This document shows, piece by piece, positions 1 through 8,774 of a stretch of 41,299 nucleotides of DNA; position 1 is the first letter of the stretch; every line of letters begins with the position of its first letter. The notes beneath the pieces were generated by a model. That model searched no databases. It was not told the DNA's origin and was given only the letters and a program-made list of their open reading frames with translations. Origin of the DNA: CAYMRB01 sp964392615 (GTDB lineage: Bacteria; Planctomycetota; UBA8108); assembly GCA_964392615.1 (NCBI GenBank), contig CAYMRB010000027.1:1-41299 (forward strand), in the 5' to 3' direction. A program made the translations under genes and the position numbers.

Positions 1-347
1 GAAGAGAGCTCGGCGGCAGTCGGACATCATCGGGCTTCCTGCTGCATGCACACGTCGGATTGGCGGGTCGCGATCCGGAGCGTGGTGGCTGCTGCGATCG
101 AAGGACGGGACGGCTCCCAGGCTGGCGAGCGGCGGCGCGATCATCGAGCCCGGGGATCGGCGATGGGCAGTCGTTTCTGCGTTCGATTCGCTATCTCTAC
201 CGCGCCGATGCCAAGTAGACTGTTCCGGCTGGCCTGCAGCTCGAGCCAGGCCAGCGAGTCGAGATTCGATAGGGCGACGCCACCGCGTGATCTCGCACGG
301 TCGGCTTTCAAGTGTCATCTCACATTCAACGTTGGTCCAGGTCAGTC
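1..347. other. Leading non-coding stretch
   Basis: No convincing gene is visible. One plus-strand frame stays open to a TAG at 216-218 and could be the tail of a gene starting before the window, but its product is Arg/Ser/Gly-rich and matches no family I recognise. A hairpin lies 9 nt after that stop. No clear promoter for the fucosidase gene could be picked out. Confidence 0.4.
228..255 (+). terminator. Hairpin after a possible upstream stop codon
   Basis: Perfect 8-bp inverted repeat, GCTGGCCT (228-235) and AGGCCAGC (248-255), with a 12-nt loop. It lies just after a TAG at 216-218 and before the fucosidase gene. No T-run follows, so it is a terminator-like hairpin rather than a classical intrinsic terminator. 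Confidence 0.35.
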
Positions 348-2141
348 ATGCAAGAGAAACTGATTCACGCGGTCTGCCTCGCCGCAATGCTCACCGCTCA
401 ATCCGCTCTCGCTCAGGACGGGAAGCCCCGGCGCTCACCGTCGATGGACAAGCTGTGGGGTGACCGCGTTGTCAAGTTGCGTGCCGACGACGCCGAACGC
501 GGCCAGTTGTTCGATGAAGGCAATTACGCGATGTTCATCCACTGGGGACTCTATTCGCTGCTCGGAAACCGGGTCGACGGGAAGACCCACTACGGGATCG
601 GCGAGTGGATCATGCACCCGCGGATGGCTGGCATCCCCGTCGATCGATACAAGAAGCTCGCGGGGAAGTTCAACCCGATCAACTTCGACGCGCGAGAGAT
701 CGCGAAGATCGCCAAAGATGCCGGAATGAAGTACATCGTCATCACGGCCAAGCACCACGACGGATTCGCGATGTACGACTCCCAGGCGTGTGACTTCAAC
801 GTCGTCGATGCCACGCCGTGGAAGAAAGACCCGATGAAGGAGCTTGCCACTGCCTGCCGCGAAGTGGGGCTCGGCCTCGGCTTCTACTATTCCCACAATC
901 AGGACTGGACGTTCCCCGGCGGAGGCGGGGGGCCCAAACTCGACGAGGACGGCAAGCCCGCGACATTCGACGATTACTTCGTGAAGAAGTGCCTCCCGCA
1001 GGTACAGGAGATTACCTCCCAGTACGGCCCGATCGAGATCGTCTGGTTCGACACGCCCGGCAGAATGCCGAAGCACTATGTCGAAGAGCTGGTCGCGGTC
1101 GTCCGCAAGAACCAGCCTCGCGCACTGGTCTCCGGTCGTGCCGGGCACGGTCTGGGGGACTATCAAACGCTCGGCGACATGGAAGTCCCTCGCCACAACG
1201 TCGCAGGCATGTGGGAGAGCGTCGACACGACCAACGACTCGTGGGCGTACGCTTGGTACGACGAGTACTGGAAGTCACCGAAGGAGATATTGAGGCGACT
1301 GATCGCCTGTGTCGGGCGCGGCGGCACCTACATGCTGAACATCGGCCCGCGCGGGGACGGCACGGTTCCTGAACGAGCGGCAAAGACCTTGCGAGAGGCG
1401 GGCGACTGGATTCGACGCTACCCGCAAGTCGTCTACGGGACGGAGGCTTCGCCCTGGAAGCACGCTCTGCCGTGGGGCGATGTCACTCGGAAGGGCAACG
1501 CCCTGTTTCTGTGCGTGATGGACTGGCCGACGTCGGGAAAGCTGTACCTTCCGAATCTGAAGACGCGCATCGCGTCCGCGAGGCTGCTCGACGGCAAGCG
1601 AGGCCTGCCACTCAGAATGAGTCGACTCGGCGACTGGGTCGTATTCGAGCTGCCGCCGCGGGTTCCTGAGAAACTGGTTTCGGTGATCGAGCTGAAGCTC
1701 GAAGCCGAGCCCGCTGTCGACCCCGTGTGGGCGCTTGACCCGAGCGTCACTACCGAGGTGCTCGCCGAGTTCGCGAGCGTCGAGAACGCCAAGCTATCCG
1801 AGAAGCGGTGGATGGAGAAGTTCGGCGAGTGGAAAGCCGTCTTCCGCGTTCACGATTGGGAGGCGGACGGCAAGGCCTCGTGGGAGGTCGATGTCCTGCA
1901 GCCCGGCGACTACAACGTCGACTTGACCTACTCCGGTGAAGGCCGCCTGGTTTGGGGAGTGGCCATCGAGGGTGGCGAGCGCATTCAGAACGAACAGAAC
2001 TCGTCGCACAACTACCAGACCTTTCCGATCGGCTGGCTCAGCTTCCCGAGAGCTGGTCGATACAAAGTGAGCGTGATGTGCTTGGAAGGCAAGGCCGAGA
2101 CCGCGAGCTTGAAGTCCGTCCAGTTCACCCTCGCGTACTGA
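348..2141 (+). CDS. Secreted alpha-L-fucosidase, GH29
   Basis: Retaining exo-fucosidase that removes alpha-L-fucose from glycans, exported. The start at 348 gives a clean signal peptide (MQEKLIHAVCLAAMLTAQS, cleavage near ALAQ/DG). A GTG at 312 would put a charged 12-residue extension in front, so 348 is preferred, although its SD is weak. Family landmarks in order: FIHWG (63-67), the HHDGF strand motif (136-140), YYSHNQDW, and the WFD strand with the expected nucleophile Asp235. The region with MLNIGPRGDG closes the catalytic barrel. The last ~130 residues form a beta-rich domain that could bind carbohydrate. The length (597 aa) fits GH29 enzymes with a C-terminal module. Identity of the family is secure; substrate linkage is not readable from sequence. 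Confidence 0.93.
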   Translation: MQEKLIHAVCLAAMLTAQSALAQDGKPRRSPSMDKLWGDRVVKLRADDAERGQLFDEGNYAMFIHWGLYSLLGNRVDGKTHYGIGEWIMHPRMAGIPVDRYKKLAGKFNPINFDAREIAKIAKDAGMKYIVITAKHHDGFAMYDSQACDFNVVDATPWKKDPMKELATACREVGLGLGFYYSHNQDWTFPGGGGGPKLDEDGKPATFDDYFVKKCLPQVQEITSQYGPIEIVWFDTPGRMPKHYVEELVAVVRKNQPRALVSGRAGHGLGDYQTLGDMEVPRHNVAGMWESVDTTNDSWAYAWYDEYWKSPKEILRRLIACVGRGGTYMLNIGPRGDGTVPERAAKTLREAGDWIRRYPQVVYGTEASPWKHALPWGDVTRKGNALFLCVMDWPTSGKLYLPNLKTRIASARLLDGKRGLPLRMSRLGDWVVFELPPRVPEKLVSVIELKLEAEPAVDPVWALDPSVTTEVLAEFASVENAKLSEKRWMEKFGEWKAVFRVHDWEADGKASWEVDVLQPGDYNVDLTYSGEGRLVWGVAIEGGERIQNEQNSSHNYQTFPIGWLSFPRAGRYKVSVMCLEGKAETASLKSVQFTLAY

Positions 2142-2314
2142 CGAGTCCGGGGAGCGGCAGTACCGTGCGTGCCGAGAGGCGGCCTCGAACCGCCTGTCGC
2201 GTGCCCACGTTCATGGTGACGCTGGATGGAGTCCGGAAGCGAAGAGCGCACGAACAAGCGATGGAACTGACAGGCCTGAACGCCGGCGGCATGCTATCGC
2301 TGGCGGCATCGTAT

Positions 2315-4654
2315 ATGACGAAACGGATTCTTCTGTTGGCGCTCGTGCTTGCGGCCGGCGTCGATGCAGCTGCCGAGGAGTACGCGTACAGTTGCTGGAA
2401 GAATGGTTGGCGCAAGAACGCAGCTGACAGAAGTGCCGACATACTTGCCATCGAAACCAGTCAGTACGGCTTCACTCTGGATGTCGCTGATTTCAAGAAG
2501 GCGGCACTGGGACGCCTCGACAATCCACCAGGCTACGAACAAGCGCTCGATCACAAGGCCGAGAAGCTCGAGAAGCTACCGCTTGCGGATCTGCTGATCG
2601 AGGTCGAGGTGGATGGCACGCGGTTCCGGGCCAACGCCTGCGCAGCGGGTCAGGCCGATGGCGTCAAGCATCTTTCGTCTGCGCGTCTGTGGGAGTCGGG
2701 GCGCTACGTTCAGCATTACGACTTTCTCGACCTCGACTTCAGGTCTCCTCAGGGAAAGCGACTGGATTGTGATTCACGCCTGGTCCTGGTCGCCTGGCCC
2801 GGCAGCCTCACGTTCAACCTGCACGTTGCCGCCGAGTTCGCCAGCGAGCCGGTCGCGCTTCGCCTCGGCCTGAAGAGCAGCGTGGGTAGTTGGAGCCAGG
2901 AAACGAAGGTCACCGGCCCCTGGAAAGCGGGACAGGCGAAGTCGGTTTCCATGACTTGCTTTGTAGCTAGTGCCAAGGAGGATCTAACGGCAGACGTAGC
3001 GGTTTGCGCTGAAGACGGACAAGCCATCCCGGTTCGTTTCGATGTCGAGAAGAACTGTTACGTCGCCATGGCAAAGCGCCTGAGGCGGAATTGGAAGACC
3101 GGCTATACCGACATCCGTCACTACGATGATTTCAAGATCTCGGTAGCGAACCGGGGCTCAGGCAGGCCTGTGCCATTTCTTCTCGATCTGCGTCCACCTG
3201 CGAACGTGACAGGCGTTTGCCCGATCCTGTGCGACCCGCAAGGTCGCCCTCTCGGCATTCCGCTGCAGCTGAGCAAGAACTGGCATTACAAGCCCATGGG
3301 CAGCTACGTGATGGCCTATGCGATGCTGCCGGCCGAGAAGCCGACCACCTACCTCCTGCGCTTCGCCTACGGGTTCTACGGAAAGATACCCTCCGCCAGT
3401 CACGCACAATTGAGCCTGGTCGGCTACGGCGGGAACGGACGGTGGGATCAGTTGGCTATCGGCTGCTGGGGCGAGACGATCTGCTTTGATATGGACATGA
3501 GTCTCGTCGACGTCGCGATCACCGATATTCGCATGCTGATGGTTCGCTCAGGTGCCAGCGGAACGAAGTGGGGCTGGACCAATGCTGGCTGGGGGGGCGA
3601 CTGGCTCAACATTCAGGACGTCGACCAGAAGAAGTACTTCCAGAACAGCCTGAAAACAGCCTATCTGTCACATGGTCCGTGCCTGACGGATGTGAAACAC
3701 GAGGGGTATTACGGAGCGAACCAGGAAGTCGATTTCTCGGCGCGGATTCAGACCTTACGTACGGACGATTACTGCCGTACGTTCCAGAAGCTGACCTACA
3801 CGTTCACGCGTGACGTGTCAGCGAGCAAGATATGGCTGTTCAAGCTTGGCCGAACGCATAGCTACAGGACGCCTCAAATAGCCTACGGCAATGTCGACGG
3901 GCTGATCCGTGAGCACGATGTGCCTGCGACCCTCAAGAAGAGCCAGCTCTTCTTGAGCGAGGTTCAGCTGACCGGCGCGGGACCGCACTGGGTGGCCTTC
4001 GTGGGTGCCACGGAGACCGCAGCCAGAAGGGCCAAGCCGAACGGCTACCGCGCTTTGATCATCAGGGAGTACAAAGCTGTTCTCGGGGATGAGGTTCATT
4101 CGACTCCGACGATCAGCTCCCCCGTCTGCCGGGCCAAACCGACCAGCCTCGATATCGAACTGCTTCCGCCCGCGGGCGTTCGGCAGTTCAGCAGGGGGGA
4201 TCGCATCGAGCTGGACCTGGAAGTCATCACTCTGCCACGTGAGGCGCAAGACTACTACGGCCCCAACGAGGCTTTTCGTGAGCATCTCGCAGAGAACCCG
4301 AGCTCCTGGAAGACGACGTATCGAGAGGCCAAGGGCAACAAGCTCACCGTAACCGTCTCCGGCGGCAACGCGCTGCGGAACTACCCGCTGGTCGTCCAGG
4401 TCGAGAAGCCGGAAGTGCCCGTGACGATCAAGGGGGGGGTTGGAGCGGTTCCGATCCGTTTCACGGGGCTGTCAGCCACACGGGGGTGTCGTCTGTATAG
4501 GGTCGTCGACGGTCAGCGGATCCGGTTCGACCAGTCCGTGCATGGCCATGATTTCTGGCAGGCTGATTTCGACGCCGCCTCGGGTACCTACGGGGTGAGC
4601 TTCAATCTTCCATTGGACGAATGGGAGTTGTCCGAGTGGATCCTCACGCAGTAG
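2315..4654 (+). CDS. Secreted protein of unknown function (779 aa)
   Basis: I do not recognise a family. The start at 2315 is chosen because it begins a signal peptide (MTKRILLLALVLAAGVDA then AAEE). An in-frame ATG at 2291 would add eight residues (MLSLAASY), and the frame is open further upstream but overlaps the fucosidase gene. The protein is beta-rich with many aromatic residues (Trp/Tyr) and no obvious catalytic signature. It looks like a multi-domain beta-sandwich protein, which is common among polysaccharide-binding or -degrading exoproteins. The gene starts 173 bp after the fucosidase on the same strand, so a joint role in glycan use is plausible but inferred. The third-position GC looks lower than in neighbouring genes, which may indicate a different history. 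Confidence 0.75.
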   Translation: MTKRILLLALVLAAGVDAAAEEYAYSCWKNGWRKNAADRSADILAIETSQYGFTLDVADFKKAALGRLDNPPGYEQALDHKAEKLEKLPLADLLIEVEVDGTRFRANACAAGQADGVKHLSSARLWESGRYVQHYDFLDLDFRSPQGKRLDCDSRLVLVAWPGSLTFNLHVAAEFASEPVALRLGLKSSVGSWSQETKVTGPWKAGQAKSVSMTCFVASAKEDLTADVAVCAEDGQAIPVRFDVEKNCYVAMAKRLRRNWKTGYTDIRHYDDFKISVANRGSGRPVPFLLDLRPPANVTGVCPILCDPQGRPLGIPLQLSKNWHYKPMGSYVMAYAMLPAEKPTTYLLRFAYGFYGKIPSASHAQLSLVGYGGNGRWDQLAIGCWGETICFDMDMSLVDVAITDIRMLMVRSGASGTKWGWTNAGWGGDWLNIQDVDQKKYFQNSLKTAYLSHGPCLTDVKHEGYYGANQEVDFSARIQTLRTDDYCRTFQKLTYTFTRDVSASKIWLFKLGRTHSYRTPQIAYGNVDGLIREHDVPATLKKSQLFLSEVQLTGAGPHWVAFVGATETAARRAKPNGYRALIIREYKAVLGDEVHSTPTISSPVCRAKPTSLDIELLPPAGVRQFSRGDRIELDLEVITLPREAQDYYGPNEAFREHLAENPSSWKTTYREAKGNKLTVTVSGGNALRNYPLVVQVEKPEVPVTIKGGVGAVPIRFTGLSATRGCRLYRVVDGQRIRFDQSVHGHDFWQADFDAASGTYGVSFNLPLDEWELSEWILTQ

Positions 4655-5324
4655 CCGAGCGTCTGCACGGGCCGCGACGTTCATGAGCACGATGCGTCGA
4701 CCGGGCCGAGGACCGGTCTCGTTGGCACGGCGCCCGTCGTCAAAGCACAGATTGTCGTGGTACCATCGACGGTGTCGGCTCGTGTCGAGAGCTCGCATTC
4801 CCTTCTCGACCTCGAAGGAACTGGGCCCGACGGATGCCCGCTTCACCCCTCAGCGTCGCCAGCATTTGGCGGACTCGCCAGCGCCGCCTGCGGAAGCTGG
4901 TGCTCGCTCGACCCAGGAGCATCCGCGCGCCGTACTGGCGCGTGCAGCTTCACGTGCTCGACTTCCTGCTCGCACGGTACGGGGTCGAGGAGGACTCTCA
5001 CGAGACGAGGCCGTGTTCCCGGCGCAACGCGGGCGTCCGTGTGGGAACACTCCCGAGGCCCCGCGCCTGCCGGCCGCGCTACGTGCGTCGGGCGCGCGAA
5101 GATGTTCGCCAGTGCCTCCTCCGCATCGCGAGGGCCAATCTCGTCCGTGACGAGTGACGGCCCGGCCCGTTCGGGGAACGTGAATGTCGGATCGTCGACC
5201 GCCGTCCTGTGGATGGAGCGTCCGATCGACGACCGTTCGGCGTTCTTCAGGATGAGGAGCCGCGGGACTGGCCTGCGCGGCGGGCCCCCGCGACCGGGGA
5301 TCCGAATCGACGGAGGCCCTTGCG
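4655..5324. other. Gene-poor stretch with one weak ORF
   Basis: About 670 bases lie between the 779-aa gene and the 85-aa gene. Several Arg/Ala/Pro-rich frames are open on both strands, as expected for GC-rich non-coding DNA. Only 4834-5157 looks possibly coding. An extended -10-like TGGTACCAT lies at 4758-4766 but has no convincing -35 partner. Confidence 0.45.
4834..5157 (+). CDS. Possible small basic protein (107 aa), doubtful
   Basis: The ORF has roughly four in five codons ending in G or C, in line with real genes here, and the product has helical stretches such as WRVQLHVLDFLLARYG and a basic C-terminus. Against it: about one residue in five is Arg, the SD (AAGGA at 4815-4819) is too far from the ATG, and no family is recognisable. 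It could be a genuine small basic protein, a decayed gene, or chance. It is listed so the stretch is not left blank. Confidence 0.25.
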   Translation: MPASPLSVASIWRTRQRRLRKLVLARPRSIRAPYWRVQLHVLDFLLARYGVEEDSHETRPCSRRNAGVRVGTLPRPRACRPRYVRRAREDVRQCLLRIARANLVRDE

Positions 5325-5582
5325 ATGACGACTCGATTCCACACCGTGCTCTTCGAAGACGTCCCCCGACTCGGCGATTACCTGGCGGGGCGGGGCCTCG
5401 TACCGTATCAGGACTTCGAGGTGCTGACGACGAGCCTCAGCTGCGGAACGATCGAGATCGACCCCTTCGGCCAGCCCGAGCGTCTGCTGCCGCATCTCGA
5501 CGCGTTCGCTGACGCGAACGGTTACATCGTCCTGCCGCACGGCGAGTTCACCGGCGCGCTCGAGCTCCTCCTGGACGTCTGA
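5325..5582 (+). CDS. Small protein of unknown function (85 aa)
   Basis: A complete small ORF with a strong SD, GGAGG at 5312-5316, 8 nt before the ATG. The predicted protein is acidic, without signal peptide or membrane segment, with an alternating beta/alpha look (RFHTVLFEDVPRL, GTIEIDPFGQPERLLPHL, GYIVLPHGEFTGALELLLDV). Codon use is strongly G/C-ending. I recognise no family. It points towards the DUF4003-like gene on the opposite strand and ends 36 bp from that gene's stop. It is probably cytoplasmic. Confidence 0.65.
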   Translation: MTTRFHTVLFEDVPRLGDYLAGRGLVPYQDFEVLTTSLSCGTIEIDPFGQPERLLPHLDAFADANGYIVLPHGEFTGALELLLDV

Positions 5583-5618
5583 CCTCCGACCTGGACGCGA
5601 AGCGCTGACATCGCCTCA

Positions 5619-6626
5619 CTACGAGCTTGATGACGCCGCGACCGCTGCAGAGGACGCCGCCGCCACGGCCGCTGCCTGCTGCGTAGCGATGATCGCCTGC
5701 ATGTCCACCAGCGCCTTCGCATCGATGATCGCCTTCAGATCGCGGTCCACTTGCACGAGCTCGATGAACGCGATGCTCGACGCGAGGTTGAAGGTCATCA
5801 GTCGCCCTGGATCGGGTTTGAGCTGCGCCATGACGCTGCGTCGATCGATCACCCGGTCGACGATTTGCGACGACGCGTGATCGAGAAATGACAGGATCGC
5901 CAGCTCGTCGTAGTCGCTCTGCCAGACCGACACGCCACGCTCGCGGAAGCCATCGGCCAGGTTCCGAAAGCGATCGGCGATGGCGCGAGCGTCGACTTTC
6001 GCGAGGTAGAGGATGTTCGCGGCGGTCTGCAGCGGATCTCCGGTAGAGAACCCGACGTCGTGCAGCGCCTGATAGATGCTCTCGATTTCCCCACCGATGC
6101 GCTCCGGGCTCTCTCGCTCTCCGACGAGGGCCGCGCACGCGGGAAAATCGTCCGGCCCCGTCAGCCACCAGTGGTAGCGCTTCATCTGCTCGTAGATTTC
6201 GCGGAAGCGCTCGATGGTCGACCGTTCGATCCGTGCGCCGTCTGCCCGCTGACGCAACACGAGGGTCGCCAGCGTCTCGTAGATGCCGCCACGCCGCAAG
6301 CCGACGCTGCGAAAGAGCTCCCCTACACGCTTCGATTCGTCGAGGAACGCGGCGGGGGAGTCGCCGCGAAGAAGGAGCATCGCGCTGAGGATGAACCGCA
6401 GCGGAGAGCTGAGAGCGCCAAACCGGCCGGACTCCCGCTTGACCTCGTCGGACAGCTCTCGAATGTCGCGCGCGACCGAGTCGACGGGGCCCGGGCAGCT
6501 CAGGGCCGTCATCGCGGCGAAACGCAGGGAGGAGGCATCGCCGAACCAGCCGCGATGGGCGTTCAACGCGTCGTACAGAGCCACGAAGCGCTCGAGGGGG
6601 CGTTCGGGAAGGTGGGTGTCGGTCAT
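5619..6626 (-). CDS. DUF4003-like protein (335 aa)
   Basis: The start at 6626 (MTDTHLPERPLERF) is preferred over a longer low-complexity upstream reading. The helical body, with a first domain of ~110 residues, the SPLRFILSAMLLL segment, GGIYETLATLVL and a repeated helical domain, resembles the DUF4003 family of soluble bacterial proteins of unknown function. This assignment is from memory of the family pattern and is moderately secure. The last ~25 residues are an Ala/Ser tail (AAAVAAASSAAVAASSSS) that is probably disordered. There is no signal peptide. The gene stands alone, converging with the 85-aa gene; the SD is weak. Confidence 0.7.
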   Translation of the reverse strand: MTDTHLPERPLERFVALYDALNAHRGWFGDASSLRFAAMTALSCPGPVDSVARDIRELSDEVKRESGRFGALSSPLRFILSAMLLLRGDSPAAFLDESKRVGELFRSVGLRRGGIYETLATLVLRQRADGARIERSTIERFREIYEQMKRYHWWLTGPDDFPACAALVGERESPERIGGEIESIYQALHDVGFSTGDPLQTAANILYLAKVDARAIADRFRNLADGFRERGVSVWQSDYDELAILSFLDHASSQIVDRVIDRRSVMAQLKPDPGRLMTFNLASSIAFIELVQVDRDLKAIIDAKALVDMQAIIATQQAAAVAAASSAAVAASSSS

Positions 6627-6940
6627 GGGGCTCGTTGCTTTCGTGTTCGCGAGACTCCACTTCGATGAACTCGGCGAGGCGCTCGCCGCCGTCGTCGACC
6701 GGAACGGCGTCGACGACTCACAGCATACGGCGTTGGCGATCACGCTGGCTACGTTCAGCGCTCGGGTGCTACCATCGCGACCGTGGAGTTCGAGCTCCAA
6801 CGCTCTCGCGACGGAGGAGGTCCGTTGACTCGGTCGATGCGCGTCGTTGCGCCTCTGCTTGGGATCGTCCCGCCGCCCGTTGTTTTCGGATGCGACCCGA
6901 TAGCCGGCAACCTTGTATCCTGCGGCTCGCGCGCAATACG

Positions 6941-7299
6941 CGTACACGAGACGAAAGCGGTTTCCGGGGAAGGCCGTGGCAACCTGAAGCCATGGAGCTT
7001 GTCGCGTAGATCGGCGATGCAGCGTACTCCGTGCGGATCCAACACGATGAGTGTGCGTTTCAGCAAGCGGAGGACGTTCACGCGCCGGCGGACGGCGTCG
7101 ATTTCGTCCTTCTGGTTCGCGCGACGATCGAGGGAATCGTCGTCGATCCGGAGGGAGATCCGGTCACGCGATTCGAGATCGCGCACGAGCCCGGCGATCG
7201 AAGTCAGCGCGCGCCGCGCGTCAGGACTCCCGTTTCGCGACGAAGCGCTTCCGTGTCGACCCAGGCGACGAGAAGGAGCTCTCGATCAGCGTGCCGTGA
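6941..7299 (+). pseudogene. Decayed carboxypeptidase-regulatory-domain protein, C-terminal part
   Basis: Frame 2 from 6941 reads TRDESGFRGRPWQPEAMELVA, an in-frame TAG at 7007-7009, then IGDAAYSVRIQHDE, APADGVDFVLLVRATIEG and IVVDPEGDPVTRFEIAHEPG. This is the usual rhythm of CarboxypepD_reg beta-sandwich repeats (DESGxF, PxxYELVA, DGVDFVL, IxGxVVDxxGxPV). Sense then continues in frame 1 (FATKRFRVDPGDEKELSIS, stop at 7297-7299), so a frameshift lies near 7220-7240. A stop codon and a frameshift within one recognisable domain indicate a pseudogene. Less certain traces (VEFELQRSRDGGGPLTRSMRVVA, from 6783) may be an earlier repeat. Confidence 0.55.
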
Positions 7300-7418
7300 C
7301 GGGGCGGGCCACGACGCGCCTGGGTCTGGGCCTCGGTGCTCGGCTATGGCTCCTGTCCAGCCTATCCGGTATCGTGTGCGCAAGAGATTATTCCCCCGGG
7401 CACTGAGGTCGAACTCCC

Positions 7419-8675
7419 ATGGCAGTACGCAGTTGTCTACTCCTACCGTGGATCGTCGTCGTCATCGTCGTCGTCGTTCCGATCGCCGATCCGAAGAACA
7501 GAGGCTTCGCCGGCGGTGTCGAGACGACCTCCGCATCGACTCTCGCGACAGAGGCCGATACGAAGACGGGCAAGACGTTCGGAGACAAGCGGACGAGCCG
7601 GAAGTCCAGCAAGAGGGGAAAACGCACGCTCGCCGACACGGTGGTGGAGGAACCCGATCCCGGCAACGTCGCGCTTCTCGCCTCACGGGCAGGGTACGTG
7701 GTCGACGACAGGAAGGTGCTCGAGAAGGCGGTCGCGGCGCTTCTGACGACGGACGACCTCGACAAGCGGCGGCAGATGCTCGACCGGTGGGGCTTTCTCG
7801 TCGACCACGAGGAGTTCCTGCGCCGCGCGGAGAAGAAGTTCCGCAGCGATTGCGACGGCGACGACGTGATCATCCGGGACTCGCGATACTACCGCGTGTT
7901 CAGCACGGCGGGCGAACGGCAGACCGCACGGGCTCAGACCCATATGGACGCGATCCACGTCAAGTATCGCGAGATCTTCAAGTTCAAGGAGAAGCTCACC
8001 GACAGGTTCATTCTCAAGGTGTTCGCCAGTGAGGCCGAGTACCACCGGCACGCACCGGCCGGCACCGAGTTCTCGGTCGCGTACTACAGCGCTGCGGAGC
8101 GGGCACTCGTCTGTAGCGTTCCCGAGGATGACAAGGACTTTTCCGCGTTCTACCACGAGGGCTTGCACCAGTTTCTCGGCTACTACTACCCCAATCTTCC
8201 CCATTGGGCGCACGAAGGACTTGCGACATACTTCGAGAACGCGCGCCTGCGGACCAGCCGGCGACGGTCGAGCGGTCGCAACTTCGACTTCAAGATCGGG
8301 GAAGTGAATGCATACGCTCTCGTCGTGATCAAGCTGCTCGTCAAGGCCGGCAAGGAGGAGCCGCTGCCGAAGCTCCTCTCGATGGACCCGAAGCGGTTCT
8401 GCAGCGGAGACCCCGTTCTCCATCACCGGGGCTTCGACCGCGCGTTGACGGAGTCCGACCTCCACTACGCCCAGTCCTGGGCGCTCGTCCACTTTCTCGC
8501 CCATGGCTCCTCGAGCGGCATGACGCACCTGAAGTGGTATCTCGACCGCTTCCGCCGTGGCGAGGACCTCGACACGATCAACAAGGGGTTCTTCAAGCGC
8601 GTCAACGAACGGAAGCTCACCCGCGCTTGGAAGCGATACGTCGAGAAGCTGGAAGTGCCTCGCGAAGACGAGTGA
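7419..8675 (+). CDS. DUF1570-type zinc metallopeptidase-like protein (418 aa)
   Basis: Predicted exported or membrane-anchored gluzincin-like peptidase. A hydrophobic N-terminal segment (residues 7-22, LLLPWIVVVIVVVVPI) is followed by a charged low-complexity linker and the peptidase domain. HEGLH at residues 246-250 is an HExxH zinc site, and the second conserved HE pair (WAHEGLATYFE, E266) would supply the third ligand. This arrangement is characteristic of the DUF1570 family, common in Planctomycetes. A possible SD (TGAGGT at 7404-7409) lies 9 nt before the ATG. The C-terminal helical part (SWALVHFLAHGSS, HLKWYLDRFRRGEDLDTI) is also typical. The substrate is unknown. Confidence 0.85.
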   Translation: MAVRSCLLLPWIVVVIVVVVPIADPKNRGFAGGVETTSASTLATEADTKTGKTFGDKRTSRKSSKRGKRTLADTVVEEPDPGNVALLASRAGYVVDDRKVLEKAVAALLTTDDLDKRRQMLDRWGFLVDHEEFLRRAEKKFRSDCDGDDVIIRDSRYYRVFSTAGERQTARAQTHMDAIHVKYREIFKFKEKLTDRFILKVFASEAEYHRHAPAGTEFSVAYYSAAERALVCSVPEDDKDFSAFYHEGLHQFLGYYYPNLPHWAHEGLATYFENARLRTSRRRSSGRNFDFKIGEVNAYALVVIKLLVKAGKEEPLPKLLSMDPKRFCSGDPVLHHRGFDRALTESDLHYAQSWALVHFLAHGSSSGMTHLKWYLDRFRRGEDLDTINKGFFKRVNERKLTRAWKRYVEKLEVPREDE

Positions 8676-8774
8676 GCGATTCCAGGGATGTCACGACCGC
8701 CGCGCCCGTGACCGCGTGACGTCCGTCTCCGTCGCCGAGAATCTCGAAAAAACGGCGAGGGATTCGGAGGGCTC

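Noticed and set aside
5548..6660. 370-aa minus-strand open frame in another phase over the DUF4003-like gene
   Set aside because: About a quarter Arg, no fold-like pattern, and it competes with a well-formed helical protein in the other phase.
6627..6830. Plus-strand peptide-like reading (HFDELGEALAAVVDRNG)
   Set aside because: No SD or clear start, short, and no family; it may be the edge of the decayed gene region but cannot be supported as a gene.
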